Shown here one piece after another: positions 43,084 through 51,694 of a stretch of 64,000 nucleotides of DNA. Location: contig JADJLZ010000002.1 of NCBI GenBank assembly GCA_016709875.1, positions 496,001-560,000 of the forward strand, read 5' to 3'. The position numbers and the translations under genes are program-made. Each line of letters begins with the position of its first letter. Positions within the stretch are counted from its first letter, which is position 1. This DNA is from Planctomycetota bacterium (GTDB lineage Bacteria; Planctomycetota; UBA1135; GCA-002686595). Below the pieces are notes generated by a model. It made no database searches. It saw nothing but the letters and a program-made list of their open reading frames with translations, and was not told the origin of the DNA.

Positions 43084-43917
43084 ATGGCCGACGCGAAAAA
43101 AGACGCCGCCCCCGAAGGCGCAAAGCCCGGCGAGGGCGAAGCACCGAAGAAGAACAAGAAGCCCCTGATGCTCGGCGGTGGCGCCGTGGCGCTGGTCGCG
43201 GTGGGCTACATGCTCTCGCTCATGGCCGTGCCCAAGCCGGTGAAGCACGCCGAACTCGAGGGCCCCTTCGTGGTCGGACTCTCGAAGAGCGACATCCAGG
43301 TCAACCTCGCGGGCGAGGGAAACAAGCGCTACCTCGTGATGCGCCTGCAGGCCGAGTACTTCGCCTACGACGAGGCCTACGTCGCCGGACGCCTGGGCGT
43401 CGCGGTCGGACACGGCGGTGGCGAGCACGGCGGCGAAGCCCCGGTCGAGGACCCGATCTACACCGCGCAACTCAAGAACTCGCTGCTCAAGCTCGGATCG
43501 ACCAAGACGCGCGACCAGGTCACCGATCCGGTCGCGATCGACATCTTCCTCAACGACGTGCGCGAGGTGGTCGATCCGATCCTGTTCCCGATCTACACCG
43601 GCGACTCGCACTCGCCGCACGAGGGCGACAAGGCCTCGGGCGTGAAGGTCGGCGACTCGGCCAGCGAGTCGGACTTCCGCGGTCTGCTGCACGAGCACGA
43701 CCTCGAGATCGACAACGCGCGCAAGAAGATCCGCCTCGACGACGGTCCGTGGGTCGAGTACGAGGGCCGCGAGCGCGACCTCGTGATCAACGACAAGTCG
43801 GGCAAGAAGGTCTACGTCAACCTGACCGAGCTCAAGCCCGAGTTCAGCGGCAAGGTCCCGATCGGCGTCCCCGGACGCGTGCGCGCGATCTACCGCGAAT
43901 CGCTGCTGGTGCAGTAG
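43084..43917 (+). CDS. FliL-like flagellar basal body-associated protein
   Basis: A 277-residue single-pass protein. A short cytoplasmic Lys/Pro-rich segment precedes one helix (PLMLGGGAVALVAVGYMLSLMAV). The periplasmic part starts like FliL (FVVGLSKSDIQVNLAG, YLVMRLQAEYF) and contains KNSLLKLGSTKTRDQ. It is longer than typical FliL (about 160-180 residues) because of a ~100-residue C-terminal beta extension (DLVINDKSGKKVYVNLTEL). FliL encircles the stator in other bacteria, which fits its place at the end of the mot operon. Confidence 0.7.
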   Translation: MADAKKDAAPEGAKPGEGEAPKKNKKPLMLGGGAVALVAVGYMLSLMAVPKPVKHAELEGPFVVGLSKSDIQVNLAGEGNKRYLVMRLQAEYFAYDEAYVAGRLGVAVGHGGGEHGGEAPVEDPIYTAQLKNSLLKLGSTKTRDQVTDPVAIDIFLNDVREVVDPILFPIYTGDSHSPHEGDKASGVKVGDSASESDFRGLLHEHDLEIDNARKKIRLDDGPWVEYEGRERDLVINDKSGKKVYVNLTELKPEFSGKVPIGVPGRVRAIYRESLLVQ

Positions 43918-43930
43918 CGCCGCGCGCGCC

Positions 43931-44716
43931 TCACACGAGCTCGCCGCGCAGCACCGTCAACGCGCGCCCGACGAGCACCACGCGCGCGCCCGCAAGGCGC
44001 ACGCCGACCTCGCCGCCGCGGCGCGAGGCCTGCCAGCCGACGAGCTCGGTCTTGCCGAGCTTGGCACCCCAGTACGGCCCGAGCGCGCAGTGCGCCGAGC
44101 CCGTCACGGGGTCCTCGGCGACGCCCACACGCGGCGCGAAGAAGCGCGAGACGAAGTCGTGCTCCTGCTCGGCGCGCGAGGTGACGATCAGGCCGCGCAC
44201 GGGCAGCTCGCGCAGCGCGAGCAGGTTCGGCCGCAGCGCGCGCACGGCCTGCTCGGACTCCAACTCGAGCAGCCAGTCCATGTCGTTGCGGCCCGACCAG
44301 AGGATGCGCGCGCCCACGGCCTGCTGCAACTCGGCGGGAGCGGGCGCCTCGACGAGCGGCTTGGCGGGGAAGTCCATCCAGATGCGCTCGTCGCGCTGGA
44401 TGCAGGTGAGCAGCCCGCTCTTCGTGTGGAAGCGCGCCGGGATGCTCGGGTCGAGCTTGCCGCTCGTCCAGAGCACGTGCGCGGTGGCAAGCGTCGCGTG
44501 GCCGCACAGGTCGACTTCGGCCTTGGGCGTGAACCAGCGCAGCTGGAAGTCCGTGCCCTTGGCGAGCACGAAGGCCGTCTCCGATAGGTTCATCTCGTGC
44601 GCCACCGACTGCATCCAGGCCTCGTCGCGCGGCGTCGCGAGCAGGCACACGGCGGCTGGATTGCCCGAGAAGCGCTCGCGCGCGAAGGCGTCGACGGTGT
44701 AGATCGGGATTCCCAT
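43931..44716 (-). CDS. PhzF family isomerase/epimerase
   Basis: A 261-residue PhzF/diaminopimelate-epimerase-fold protein. It opens YTVDAFARERFSGNPAAVCLL, with AHEMNLSETAFVL (the conserved Glu), WFTPKAEVDLCGHATLATA, and EDPVTGSAHCALGPYW in the second half, all standard PhzF landmarks. The chosen start (44716, MGIPIYTVD) gives the native N-terminus; the frame extends 66 codons upstream without homology. The substrate is unknown. It is convergent with fliL (13-bp gap) and divergent from the sulfatase-like gene. Confidence 0.92.
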   Translation of the reverse strand: MGIPIYTVDAFARERFSGNPAAVCLLATPRDEAWMQSVAHEMNLSETAFVLAKGTDFQLRWFTPKAEVDLCGHATLATAHVLWTSGKLDPSIPARFHTKSGLLTCIQRDERIWMDFPAKPLVEAPAPAELQQAVGARILWSGRNDMDWLLELESEQAVRALRPNLLALRELPVRGLIVTSRAEQEHDFVSRFFAPRVGVAEDPVTGSAHCALGPYWGAKLGKTELVGWQASRRGGEVGVRLAGARVVLVGRALTVLRGELV

Positions 44717-44789
44717 GGAGCGCGAGAGATAGCAGACGCCGCTCGCGCGCGCCGTGCAAGCCCGGACTTCGGCGCCTAGGATGGAGCGC

Positions 44790-46223
44790 ATGCCGCCCGT
44801 GTCCTCCTCCCGCGCCCTCGCGTTCGCGCTCTGCGCGCTCGCGGCCTGCTCGAAGCCGCCCGCACAGCGCGCGCCGGTGGAGACGGGTTCGCTGCCCGAC
44901 ATCGTGCTCGTCACGATCGACTCGCTGCGGCCCGACCATCTGGGCTGCTACGGCTATCCCGCACCGACGAGCTACAACATCGACACGCTCGCGGCCGCGG
45001 GCGTGCGCTGCGAGCTGGCGCTCTCCACGACCTCCTGGACGCTGCCCTCGCATGCCGCGCTGTTCACGGGTCTCTACGACTCGACGCACGGTCTGGTGAC
45101 GAACGGGCTGCGCCTTTCTCCGAAGCTCGAGACGCTCGCGGAGTGCCTGAAAGAGCGCGGCTACCGCACCGCGGGCTTCTTCGGCGGACCGTACCTGCAC
45201 CCGGCCTACGGGCTCGCGCAGGGCTTCGACACCTGGGAGAGCTGCATGAGCCCGGCGACCGAGGAGCTCGTCGTGAAGGGCGATCTCGGCGGCGAGGCCG
45301 CGCACGAGGACGTGACCGGGCCGCGCACGGTCAAGGCGGTCGAACGCTTCCTCGAGAAGTCCGACAACCGGCCCCTGTTCCTCTTCGTGCACCTCTTCGA
45401 CGTGCATTACGACTACAACCCGCCGCGCGAGGACGTGCTGCCCTTCGACCGCGACTACACCGGCGACACGAACTTCTCGCACCTGGACTCGAACCCCTCG
45501 ATCGCAAAGGACATGCCGGCGCGCGACCGCCAGCACCTCGTCGCGCTCTACGACGGCGAGATCCACTTCACCGACCGCAATCTGGCGCAGATCCTCTCCA
45601 ACCTCTCGGCTCAGCGCACCGACCGCGGCCGGCTGCTCGTCATCACCGGCGACCACGGCGAGGAGTTCTTCGAGCACGGCAACAAGGGCCACCAGAGCTC
45701 GCTCTACGACGAGCTCGTGCGCATCCCGCTCATCTTCAACTGGCCGGGCCACCTGCAGAAGGACACGCTCATCCGCGACCAGGTGCGCATCATCGACATC
45801 ATGCCGACACTGCTCGCCGTCGCGGGCGTCGAGCAACCGCCGCGCATGCAGGGCCGCAACCTCTGGCCGCTGCTGACCGGCAAGCCGCTGCCCGAGGCGC
45901 CCGCGCTGCTCGAACTGCTCGTGGACCAGAACGACGTGCGCGGCGTGCGCTACCCCGAGTCGAAGATCATCAGCTGGCGCGGCAAGTACGACCAGACCTT
46001 CGGCTTCCACCTCGTGCGCGACCGCGGCGAGGGCCGGACCTTCGACCTCTCGCAGGACTGGGTCGTGAAGGGGAAGCAGGAGCTCCAGCGCCTCGTCGAC
46101 GAGAATGCCGCGCTGCGCAAGGAACTGCGCGCCGAGCCCGAACCGCTCGACCTCTCGCCCGAGCTCGACTGGCGCCTGCACCAGTACGGATACACCGAGG
46201 GCAAGGAATCCAAGCCCAAGTGA
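44790..46223 (+). CDS. Sulfatase-superfamily lipoprotein with atypical active site
   Basis: A 477-residue alkaline phosphatase-fold protein with a lipoprotein signal (LAFALCALAAC). Metal-site landmarks are present: IVLVTIDSLRPDHLGCYGY, VHLFDVHYDYNPP, and LLVITGDHGEEFFEHGNKGH. The nucleophile motif C/S-x-P-S-R is replaced by Thr84-Leu-Pro-Ser-His88 (TLPSHAALFTG), so formylglycine formation is not expected; the enzyme may be a phosphatase, phosphotransferase or phosphonate/sulfate hydrolase of another type. ATGs at 44781 and 44754 are alternatives; GGAG before 44790 supports the chosen one. Anchored outside the cytoplasmic membrane. Confidence 0.85.
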   Translation: MPPVSSSRALAFALCALAACSKPPAQRAPVETGSLPDIVLVTIDSLRPDHLGCYGYPAPTSYNIDTLAAAGVRCELALSTTSWTLPSHAALFTGLYDSTHGLVTNGLRLSPKLETLAECLKERGYRTAGFFGGPYLHPAYGLAQGFDTWESCMSPATEELVVKGDLGGEAAHEDVTGPRTVKAVERFLEKSDNRPLFLFVHLFDVHYDYNPPREDVLPFDRDYTGDTNFSHLDSNPSIAKDMPARDRQHLVALYDGEIHFTDRNLAQILSNLSAQRTDRGRLLVITGDHGEEFFEHGNKGHQSSLYDELVRIPLIFNWPGHLQKDTLIRDQVRIIDIMPTLLAVAGVEQPPRMQGRNLWPLLTGKPLPEAPALLELLVDQNDVRGVRYPESKIISWRGKYDQTFGFHLVRDRGEGRTFDLSQDWVVKGKQELQRLVDENAALRKELRAEPEPLDLSPELDWRLHQYGYTEGKESKPK

Positions 46224-46251
46224 AGCACCCCGCGCGCGACCCGCACACGAC

Positions 46252-47178
46252 ATGAAGCCCCACATCGATCACCTCCCGCCTCCCGTGCGCGACTGGAGCG
46301 CCGACGCGCAGTACTTCGAGTACTCCTCCGCCGCCGACCCACGCATGCCGCGCGTGCCCTTCGCCGTCCTCGCGGCGAGCGAGCACGAGACCGGCGCCAC
46401 GCGCGAGATCGCCTGGGACCTCTCCGGCGAGCTCGAGACGCCCTGGCCGGCGACCGCGCCCGGCCTGCTGGCGAGCTTCCTGCGCATCCGTCCAAACGAG
46501 ACGCTCAAGACGCGTGCTCACGCGAGCTCGCAGATGTTCTACGCCATCCGCGGCGCGGGCTCGACGCTCACGCAGCACGGCGCGCTCGAGTGGTCCGCGG
46601 GCGACCTCTTCGTCGTCCCCGGCGGGAGAGAGCTCGTGCACGAGGCCAGCGCGGACAGCGCGCTCTACGCCGTCAGCGACGAGCCGCTGCTGCGCTTCCT
46701 CGGCGCCGACCCGCGCGAAGAACGCTTCCGCCCGACGCTCTACAAGGCCGAGGCCATGCAGGCCGAACTGCGGCGCGTGAACAGCCAGCCCGAAGCGCTC
46801 GGCCGCAACCGCAACGGCGTGCTGCTCGCGAACGCCGCCGCGCCGCTCTCGCAGACGCTGACGCACTCGCTCTGGTCGCTCTTCAACGAGCTCCCCGCGG
46901 GCGTCGTGCAGAAGCCGCACCGGCACAACTCGGTCGCGCTGGATCTGTGCATCGCCGCCGCGCCGGGCACCTACACGCTGATCGGCGAGCGCCTCGACGC
47001 AGACGGGCGGATCAAGAATCCCGTGCGCATGGACTGGAAACCCGGCGCCGCGTTCACGACGCCCCCGGGCCTGTGGCACAGCCACCACAACGAGTCCAAG
47101 CTGAACGCGCTCGTGCTCCCGGTGCAGGACGCCGGCCTGCACACCTGGCTGCGGACGCTCGACATCCGCTTCAGCTGA
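46252..47178 (+). CDS. Bicupin protein, gentisate dioxygenase-like
   Basis: A 308-residue protein with two cupin domains. The first (residues ~75-135) reads SSQMFYAIRGAGST and LEWSAGDLFVVPGG; the second (residues ~205-290) has KPHRHNSVALD and FTTPPGLWHSHHNES, which supply a histidine set for metal binding. The layout resembles gentisate 1,2-dioxygenase and related ring-cleaving dioxygenases. No aromatic degradation genes are nearby, so the substrate is open. It lies 28 bp after the sulfatase-like gene and 49 bp before hemG, all in one direction. Confidence 0.7.
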   Translation: MKPHIDHLPPPVRDWSADAQYFEYSSAADPRMPRVPFAVLAASEHETGATREIAWDLSGELETPWPATAPGLLASFLRIRPNETLKTRAHASSQMFYAIRGAGSTLTQHGALEWSAGDLFVVPGGRELVHEASADSALYAVSDEPLLRFLGADPREERFRPTLYKAEAMQAELRRVNSQPEALGRNRNGVLLANAAAPLSQTLTHSLWSLFNELPAGVVQKPHRHNSVALDLCIAAAPGTYTLIGERLDADGRIKNPVRMDWKPGAAFTTPPGLWHSHHNESKLNALVLPVQDAGLHTWLRTLDIRFS

Positions 47179-47227
47179 TCGGCAGTTGCCCCGCGGGGTC
47201 CGCGAGCGCGACACTGTCGGGCCCTCC

Positions 47228-48625
47228 ATGCCCTCCCAGGTCCTCGTCCTCGGCGCCGGCCTCTCCGGTCTCTCCTGCGCCTTCGATCTCGCGCGCGCGG
47301 GCCGCGACGTGCGCGTGCTCGAGGCCGCGCCGCGCGCCGGTGGCGTCGTCGGCACGCTCGCGCGCGAGGGCTACCTGTTCGAGATGGGGCCGCACACGCT
47401 GCAGGCCTCCTCCGAGAACTTCCGCCGCCTCGCCGGCGACCTCGGCCTGGCCGAGCGCCTGATCGCCTCGCGCCCCGAAGGCCGCGAGCGCTACCTCTGG
47501 CACCAGGGCGCGCTGCGCGCGCTGCCCTCCTCGATCCCCTCGATGATCACGACGCCGCTGCTCAGCCTGGGCGGCAAGCTGCGCATCGCGACCGAGATCC
47601 TGCGCCGCTACACGCCTCCCGCCGACGGCAGCGAGCCCGACATGGAGAGCTTCCTCGTCGAGCGCCTCGGCCGCGAGGCCGCGCTGCGCCTGGGCGGTGC
47701 CTTCGTGCGCGGCGTCTACGCCGCGGAGTTGCGCGACCTCGGCGCCGCGAGCGCCTTCCCGCGCATGTACGCCGCCGCGCGCGACCACGGCGGCCTCGTG
47801 CGCGGCCTCGCGTTCAAGAAGAAGGCGAAGTCGGAGCCGCTCCCCGGTCCCGACGTGCCGCGCATGGACCTGCTCTCCTTCCCCGGCGGCCTGCAGGAGC
47901 TCGTCGACGCGCTCTCGAAGGAGCTCGGCGCGCGTCTGCTGCTCGACCAGGCCGCGCTCTCGATCGAACGCGCAGGCGAACTCTGGCGCGTGAAGACCAA
48001 GAGCGGCGTCCACGAAGCGCGCGAGCTCGTGCTGGCGCTGCCCGTGCTGCCTGCGCTTGAGTTGTTGCGCAGCGCCGGGATCCAGGCGAGCGAGTTCGCC
48101 CTCGTACGCCACGCCCAGGTGGTGATGGTGCACGCGGGCTTCGCGCGCGCGGACTTGCCCTCCTTCCCGCGCGGCTTTGGTTTCCTCGTGCCGCCGCCAC
48201 AGGCCGGCTCGGGCCCGGGACCGCGCGCGCTGGGGATGATCTTCGCCTCGAACCTCTTCGTGGGCCGCGCGCCGGAAGATTGCGTTTCCGTCGCGGGCTT
48301 CTACCGCGGCGAGGAGCTCGAGGCGCTGGACGAGAGCGCGCGCATCGCGCAGGCTGGTCGCGATCTGGCGCTGGCGCTGGGCCTGGGCGAGCCGCCCCGG
48401 CCGCTCGTCGGCGCCACCCGGAGCTGGAAGAACGTGATCCCCCGCTACTCGACTGGTCACCGCGCGCGCGTGCGCGGTCTGTGCGCCACGCTCACGCAGC
48501 GCGCGAGCGGAGTGCACCTCGCCGGTCCGTGGGTGGACGGCGTCTCGGTCGAGATGGTCATCGCGCGCGGCCGCCGCGTCGCGCGCGCGCTGCTCGAGGG
48601 AACGAGCTCGGAGCCCGCGCCTTGA
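47228..48625 (+). CDS. hemG: Protoporphyrinogen oxidase (HemY-type, FAD)
   Basis: A 465-residue FAD enzyme that oxidises protoporphyrinogen IX to protoporphyrin IX. It starts VLVLGAGLSGLSCAFDLA (dinucleotide motif), then RVLEAAPRAGGVVGTLAREGYLFEMGPHTLQ, the classic PPO flavin region. The middle has RLGREAALRLGGAFVRGVYA and SFPGGLQELVDALS; the end is HLAGPWVDGVSVEMVIARGR. The start at 47228 (MPSQVLVLG) removes a 14-codon non-homologous extension. This is the oxygen-using HemY family in the same cluster as the oxygen-independent HemN. The stop overlaps the next gene. Confidence 0.93.
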   Translation: MPSQVLVLGAGLSGLSCAFDLARAGRDVRVLEAAPRAGGVVGTLAREGYLFEMGPHTLQASSENFRRLAGDLGLAERLIASRPEGRERYLWHQGALRALPSSIPSMITTPLLSLGGKLRIATEILRRYTPPADGSEPDMESFLVERLGREAALRLGGAFVRGVYAAELRDLGAASAFPRMYAAARDHGGLVRGLAFKKKAKSEPLPGPDVPRMDLLSFPGGLQELVDALSKELGARLLLDQAALSIERAGELWRVKTKSGVHEARELVLALPVLPALELLRSAGIQASEFALVRHAQVVMVHAGFARADLPSFPRGFGFLVPPPQAGSGPGPRALGMIFASNLFVGRAPEDCVSVAGFYRGEELEALDESARIAQAGRDLALALGLGEPPRPLVGATRSWKNVIPRYSTGHRARVRGLCATLTQRASGVHLAGPWVDGVSVEMVIARGRRVARALLEGTSSEPAP

Positions 48626-49464
48626 AGGAGATGCTGCAACCGCTCGCGGTCGCGCTTCCCGCGGGCTACCTCGTCTCGGCGCTCTTGCACGGCATGGCTT
48701 TCGGCGGCGTGCGTGCCCCGCACGTGATCCGTGAACGGGTCTGGGTGCTGCGACTCACGCTGCTCGCGCACCTCTTGTGGTTCTGGGCGATGGGCGACGC
48801 GCTGCAGAGCTTCCCGGTCGTCGACATCGCGACGACGGTCTCGGCGGTCGTGCTCACGAGCACCTTCCTGTACGCCTTCCTGGCGCGCTCGGTGAAGCAC
48901 GCGGGCTCGGGCGGCGTGGTGCTCGGCCTCGCGGCGCTGCTGCAGCTCTCGGCCTCGGCCTTCGTCAACCTGCACCCCGAGCCGCGCCTGGGGCCGCCGA
49001 CTCCGCCGCTGGGTGGGGCGCAGATCCTGCACGTCAGCCTGAGCGTGATCGCGACCGCATCGCTGCTGCTCTCGGGCGTGCACGGGATGCTCTACCTCGT
49101 GCTCTTCCGGCTGATGAAGCAGCGCAGCTTCGGCCCGGTCTTCGAGCACCTGCCCGACCTCGACCTGCTCGCGCGCATGACGCGCGGCGCAGCGCTGGTG
49201 GGTTTCCTGTGCCTGACGGTGGGCATGAACATCGGCATCTATCTCGCGCACCGCGAGCAGCGGCCGGGCTTCAACTACCGCGAGACGGAGGTCGTGCTCT
49301 CGATCCTGGTCTGGATCTACTTCGGCGTGATCGCGTTCTCCTCGCGCATCAAGGGCTTCAGCGCGCGCCGCGCGTCGCTCGCCGCCGCACTCGGACTGGT
49401 CGTGCTGCTGCTCTCGACCTTCCTGCTCTTCTTCCCCAGACTCGCGTTCCACTCGAACCTCTGA
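48622..49464 (+). CDS. HemX/CcsA-like cytochrome c assembly membrane protein
   Basis: A protein of about 280 residues with eight hydrophobic helices, resembling the CcmC/CcsA/HemX family. Histidines typical of the family's haem-handling sites are present (LLHGMAFGG; GAQILHVSLSVIATASLLLSGVHG). The TTG start overlaps the hemG stop (TTGA); an ATG at 48631 is the alternative. In several bacteria a HemX-type protein lies beside hemA and influences glutamyl-tRNA reductase levels. Here it sits between hemG and hemA, 12 bp from the latter, so a regulatory or haem-delivery role is likely. Confidence 0.8.
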   Translation: MKEMLQPLAVALPAGYLVSALLHGMAFGGVRAPHVIRERVWVLRLTLLAHLLWFWAMGDALQSFPVVDIATTVSAVVLTSTFLYAFLARSVKHAGSGGVVLGLAALLQLSASAFVNLHPEPRLGPPTPPLGGAQILHVSLSVIATASLLLSGVHGMLYLVLFRLMKQRSFGPVFEHLPDLDLLARMTRGAALVGFLCLTVGMNIGIYLAHREQRPGFNYRETEVVLSILVWIYFGVIAFSSRIKGFSARRASLAAALGLVVLLLSTFLLFFPRLAFHSNL

Positions 49465-49476
49465 CCCCGCGCGTCG

Positions 49477-50718
49477 ATGGACTCCAAGGTCTCCCTGGCG
49501 CTGATCGGCCTCTCGCACCGCACTGCCCCGCTGGGCACGCGCGAGCGCTACGTGGTCAGCCAGCACGACCTGCCCGAGGTGCTGCGCGCGCTGAAACAGG
49601 TCGAGGGGATGGAGGAAGTGTGCGTGATCTCGACCTGCAACCGCACCGAGGTGGTCGTGATCGGGCGCAAGGGCCTGGACCTCTCCGCCCACGTGCGCGC
49701 GCAGCTCTTCCGCAACCTGCCCGACGAGCAGGTGTACGCCTTCGAGGACGTGCACGCGCTGATCCACCTCTTCCGCGTCGCCGCCGGCCTCGACAGCGTG
49801 GTGATCGGCGAGAGCGAGATCCTGGGCCAGATGAAGCGCGGCATGGAGGCGGCGCTCTCGAACGGGACGCTCGGCAGCGTGCTCAAGCCACTGATGCAGC
49901 AGGCGCTGCACGTGGGCAAGCGCGTGCGCTCCGAGACCGAGGTCGGCCAGGGCACGCTCTCGGTCGCGCGCGTGGGCGTCGACATGGCCGAGCGCGTCTT
50001 CGGCCGCTTCGGCAGCGTGCGCGCGCTGATCGCCGGCGCGGGCGAGACCGGCGTGCTCGTCGCGCGCCACCTGAAGGAGAAGGGCGTCGGCGACATCGTC
50101 TTCGCCAACCGCACGCTCGAGCGCGCCGCACAGGCCGCGGCCGAGTTCGGCGGGCGCGCCTTCCCGCTCAGCGACCTGCCCGCGCTGACGAACAAGACCG
50201 ACATCCTCATTGCCTGCATCGAGGCCGAGACGGCCAGCATCGATGCCTCCGCCTTCGACGCGCGCAGCCTGCGCCGCCGCGACCGGCCGCTGCTCGTGAT
50301 CGACCTCTCGGTCCCGCGCGCCGTGGCGCCTGAGGTGGCGCAGCTCGACAATGTGATCCTCTACGACCTCGACGTCTTGCAGGAAGTCGTGCAGAAGAAC
50401 CTCGCCGGGCGTGCGGGAGCGACCGACACGACCGCGAGCATCCTGGTCGGCGAGCTGCACAAGTTCCTCGCGCTGCGCACCTACGCCTCGTTCTCGCCCG
50501 CGATCGCGCAGATGCGCGAGCGCTTCGAGAAGGCGCGCGACGAGGTGCTCGACAGCGTCGCGGGCGCGCAGTCGAGCCCGGAGACGGTACGCCTCGCGCA
50601 CGAGCTGACGAAGAAGCAGCTCGACATCGCGCTCGATTCGATGAAGCTCGGCGCGCGCCACACGCGCTCCGAGGAATCGCTCTCCGACGAGTACCGCCGC
50701 TTCCTCGAGAACCTCTGA
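49477..50718 (+). CDS. hemA: Glutamyl-tRNA reductase
   Basis: The first committed enzyme of the C5 tetrapyrrole pathway, reducing glutamyl-tRNA to glutamate-1-semialdehyde. The 413-residue product has GLSHRTAPLGTRE, the catalytic cysteine Cys54 in VISTCNRTEV, GLDSVVIGESEILGQMK, the NADPH-binding GAGETGVLVARHL and FANRTLERA, and a C-terminal dimerisation helix region. A 38-bp stretch near its 3' end (50617-50654) recurs with three mismatches at 52361-52398. Confidence 0.97.
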   Translation: MDSKVSLALIGLSHRTAPLGTRERYVVSQHDLPEVLRALKQVEGMEEVCVISTCNRTEVVVIGRKGLDLSAHVRAQLFRNLPDEQVYAFEDVHALIHLFRVAAGLDSVVIGESEILGQMKRGMEAALSNGTLGSVLKPLMQQALHVGKRVRSETEVGQGTLSVARVGVDMAERVFGRFGSVRALIAGAGETGVLVARHLKEKGVGDIVFANRTLERAAQAAAEFGGRAFPLSDLPALTNKTDILIACIEAETASIDASAFDARSLRRRDRPLLVIDLSVPRAVAPEVAQLDNVILYDLDVLQEVVQKNLAGRAGATDTTASILVGELHKFLALRTYASFSPAIAQMRERFEKARDEVLDSVAGAQSSPETVRLAHELTKKQLDIALDSMKLGARHTRSEESLSDEYRRFLENL

Positions 50719-50786
50719 GCGGCTGGGACCGGGTGGCGGCCCGGGATCGAAACGCGGCCCTCGAGAGACGCTTCGCGGAACGACCC

Positions 50787-50815
50787 TTGACACCTCGCCG
50801 GGCCGCCCGCATAGT
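50787..50815 (+). promoter_or_regulatory. Sigma-70-type promoter of the AHSA1-arsR operon
   Basis: A perfect -35 TTGACA (50787-50792), a 17-bp spacer and CATAGT (50810-50815) as -10. It lies 37 bp before the AHSA1 start codon and overlaps a palindromic operator. This is the clearest housekeeping promoter in the window. Confidence 0.75.
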
Positions 50816-50834
50816 GAAGGCGACGCTTCACTAT
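50811..50834. promoter_or_regulatory. Palindromic operator, probable ArsR-family binding site
   Basis: A perfect 9-bp inverted repeat ATAGTGAAG / CTTCACTAT with a 6-nt centre. It covers the -10 hexamer and the expected transcription start, the right place for auto-repression by the ArsR-type regulator encoded second in the operon. Confidence 0.75.
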
Positions 50835-50851
50835 TGCCCTGCGAGGACCCG

Positions 50852-51328
50852 ATGGACACACAGCCCCTGACGCACGACACCTTCGTTCTCGAACGCACCT
50901 ACCCCAGGCCGCTCGAGCGCGTCTTCGGCGCCTTCGCCGAGGCCGCACAGAAGCGCCGCTGGTTCGCCGCCTCGGATCACCACGACCTGGAGAGCTTCGA
51001 GCAGGACTTTCGCGTCGGCGGATTCGAGCGCATTCGCTACCGCTTCCGGCCTGGTACGCCATTCGAGGGAGTCGTGCTCGAGAGCGAGGGTTTGCACCTC
51101 GACATCGTCGCCAACCGGCGCATCGTGATTGCCTCCAGCATGGCCATGGGCGGGCGCCGATTCTCCGCGTCGCTCGTGTCCGTCGAGTTGGTGTCGGATC
51201 CCGCTGGAACGCGCCTCACGTGCACGCACCAGGGTGCGTATTTCGAGGGTTCGGATGGGCCAGCCCGCCGCGCCGAGGGGTGGGAGAAGCTCTTCGCCCG
51301 ACTCTCGGCCGAGCTCTCGAGCTCATGA
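50852..51328 (+). CDS. AHSA1/SRPBCC domain protein
   Basis: A 158-residue START-like (SRPBCC, Aha1-C-terminal) protein: FVLERTYPRPLERVFGAFAE, KRRWFAAS, FRVGGFERIRYRF and EGWEKLFARLSAEL are the usual landmarks. It has a hydrophobic ligand cavity in homologs; the ligand is not known. GAGGA lies 6 nt before the ATG. The gene's stop overlaps the arsR start (ATGA), the standard two-gene pairing of this family with an ArsR regulator. Confidence 0.88.
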   Translation: MDTQPLTHDTFVLERTYPRPLERVFGAFAEAAQKRRWFAASDHHDLESFEQDFRVGGFERIRYRFRPGTPFEGVVLESEGLHLDIVANRRIVIASSMAMGGRRFSASLVSVELVSDPAGTRLTCTHQGAYFEGSDGPARRAEGWEKLFARLSAELSSS

Positions 51329-51690
51329 GCCGGAATACCAGGGTGAGACGCGTCGGGACTCGTCGTGCGACGGACATCGACCGCGTCTTCCACGCGCTGG
51401 GAGATCCCACACGGCGGGCGCTTCTCGAAGCGCTCAGCCGCGAATCCGTGCCCGCCTCGAGCCTCGCGAAGCCCCTGCGGATCAGCCTCACGGCCGTGAT
51501 CCAGCACTTGCGCGTGCTCGAGGCGAGTCGGCTCGTGCGCACGGTCAAGGTTGGCCGGACGCGCACGTGCCACGTCGATGCATCCGGATTCGCCGCCCTG
51601 GACCGCTGGATCCTCGACCATCGAACCACTTGGACACGTCGCCTGGATCGACTGGGCGAACTCTTGGATGAACCCGAGCAGGAGCCGTGA
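51325..51690 (+). CDS. ArsR-family transcriptional regulator
   Basis: A 121-residue winged-helix repressor: IDRVFHALGDPTRRALLEALS, then SSLAKPLRISLTAVIQHLRVLEASRLVRTVKVGRTRTCHVD. The metal motif ELCVCDL of ArsR/SmtB sensors is absent, so it is the non-metal SdpR-like type that usually accompanies AHSA1 proteins. It probably binds the palindrome at 50811-50834 and controls its own three-gene operon. The chosen ATG (51325) overlaps the previous stop; a longer frame upstream has no homology. Confidence 0.9.
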   Translation: MSRNTRVRRVGTRRATDIDRVFHALGDPTRRALLEALSRESVPASSLAKPLRISLTAVIQHLRVLEASRLVRTVKVGRTRTCHVDASGFAALDRWILDHRTTWTRRLDRLGELLDEPEQEP

Positions 51691-51694
51691 TGCG

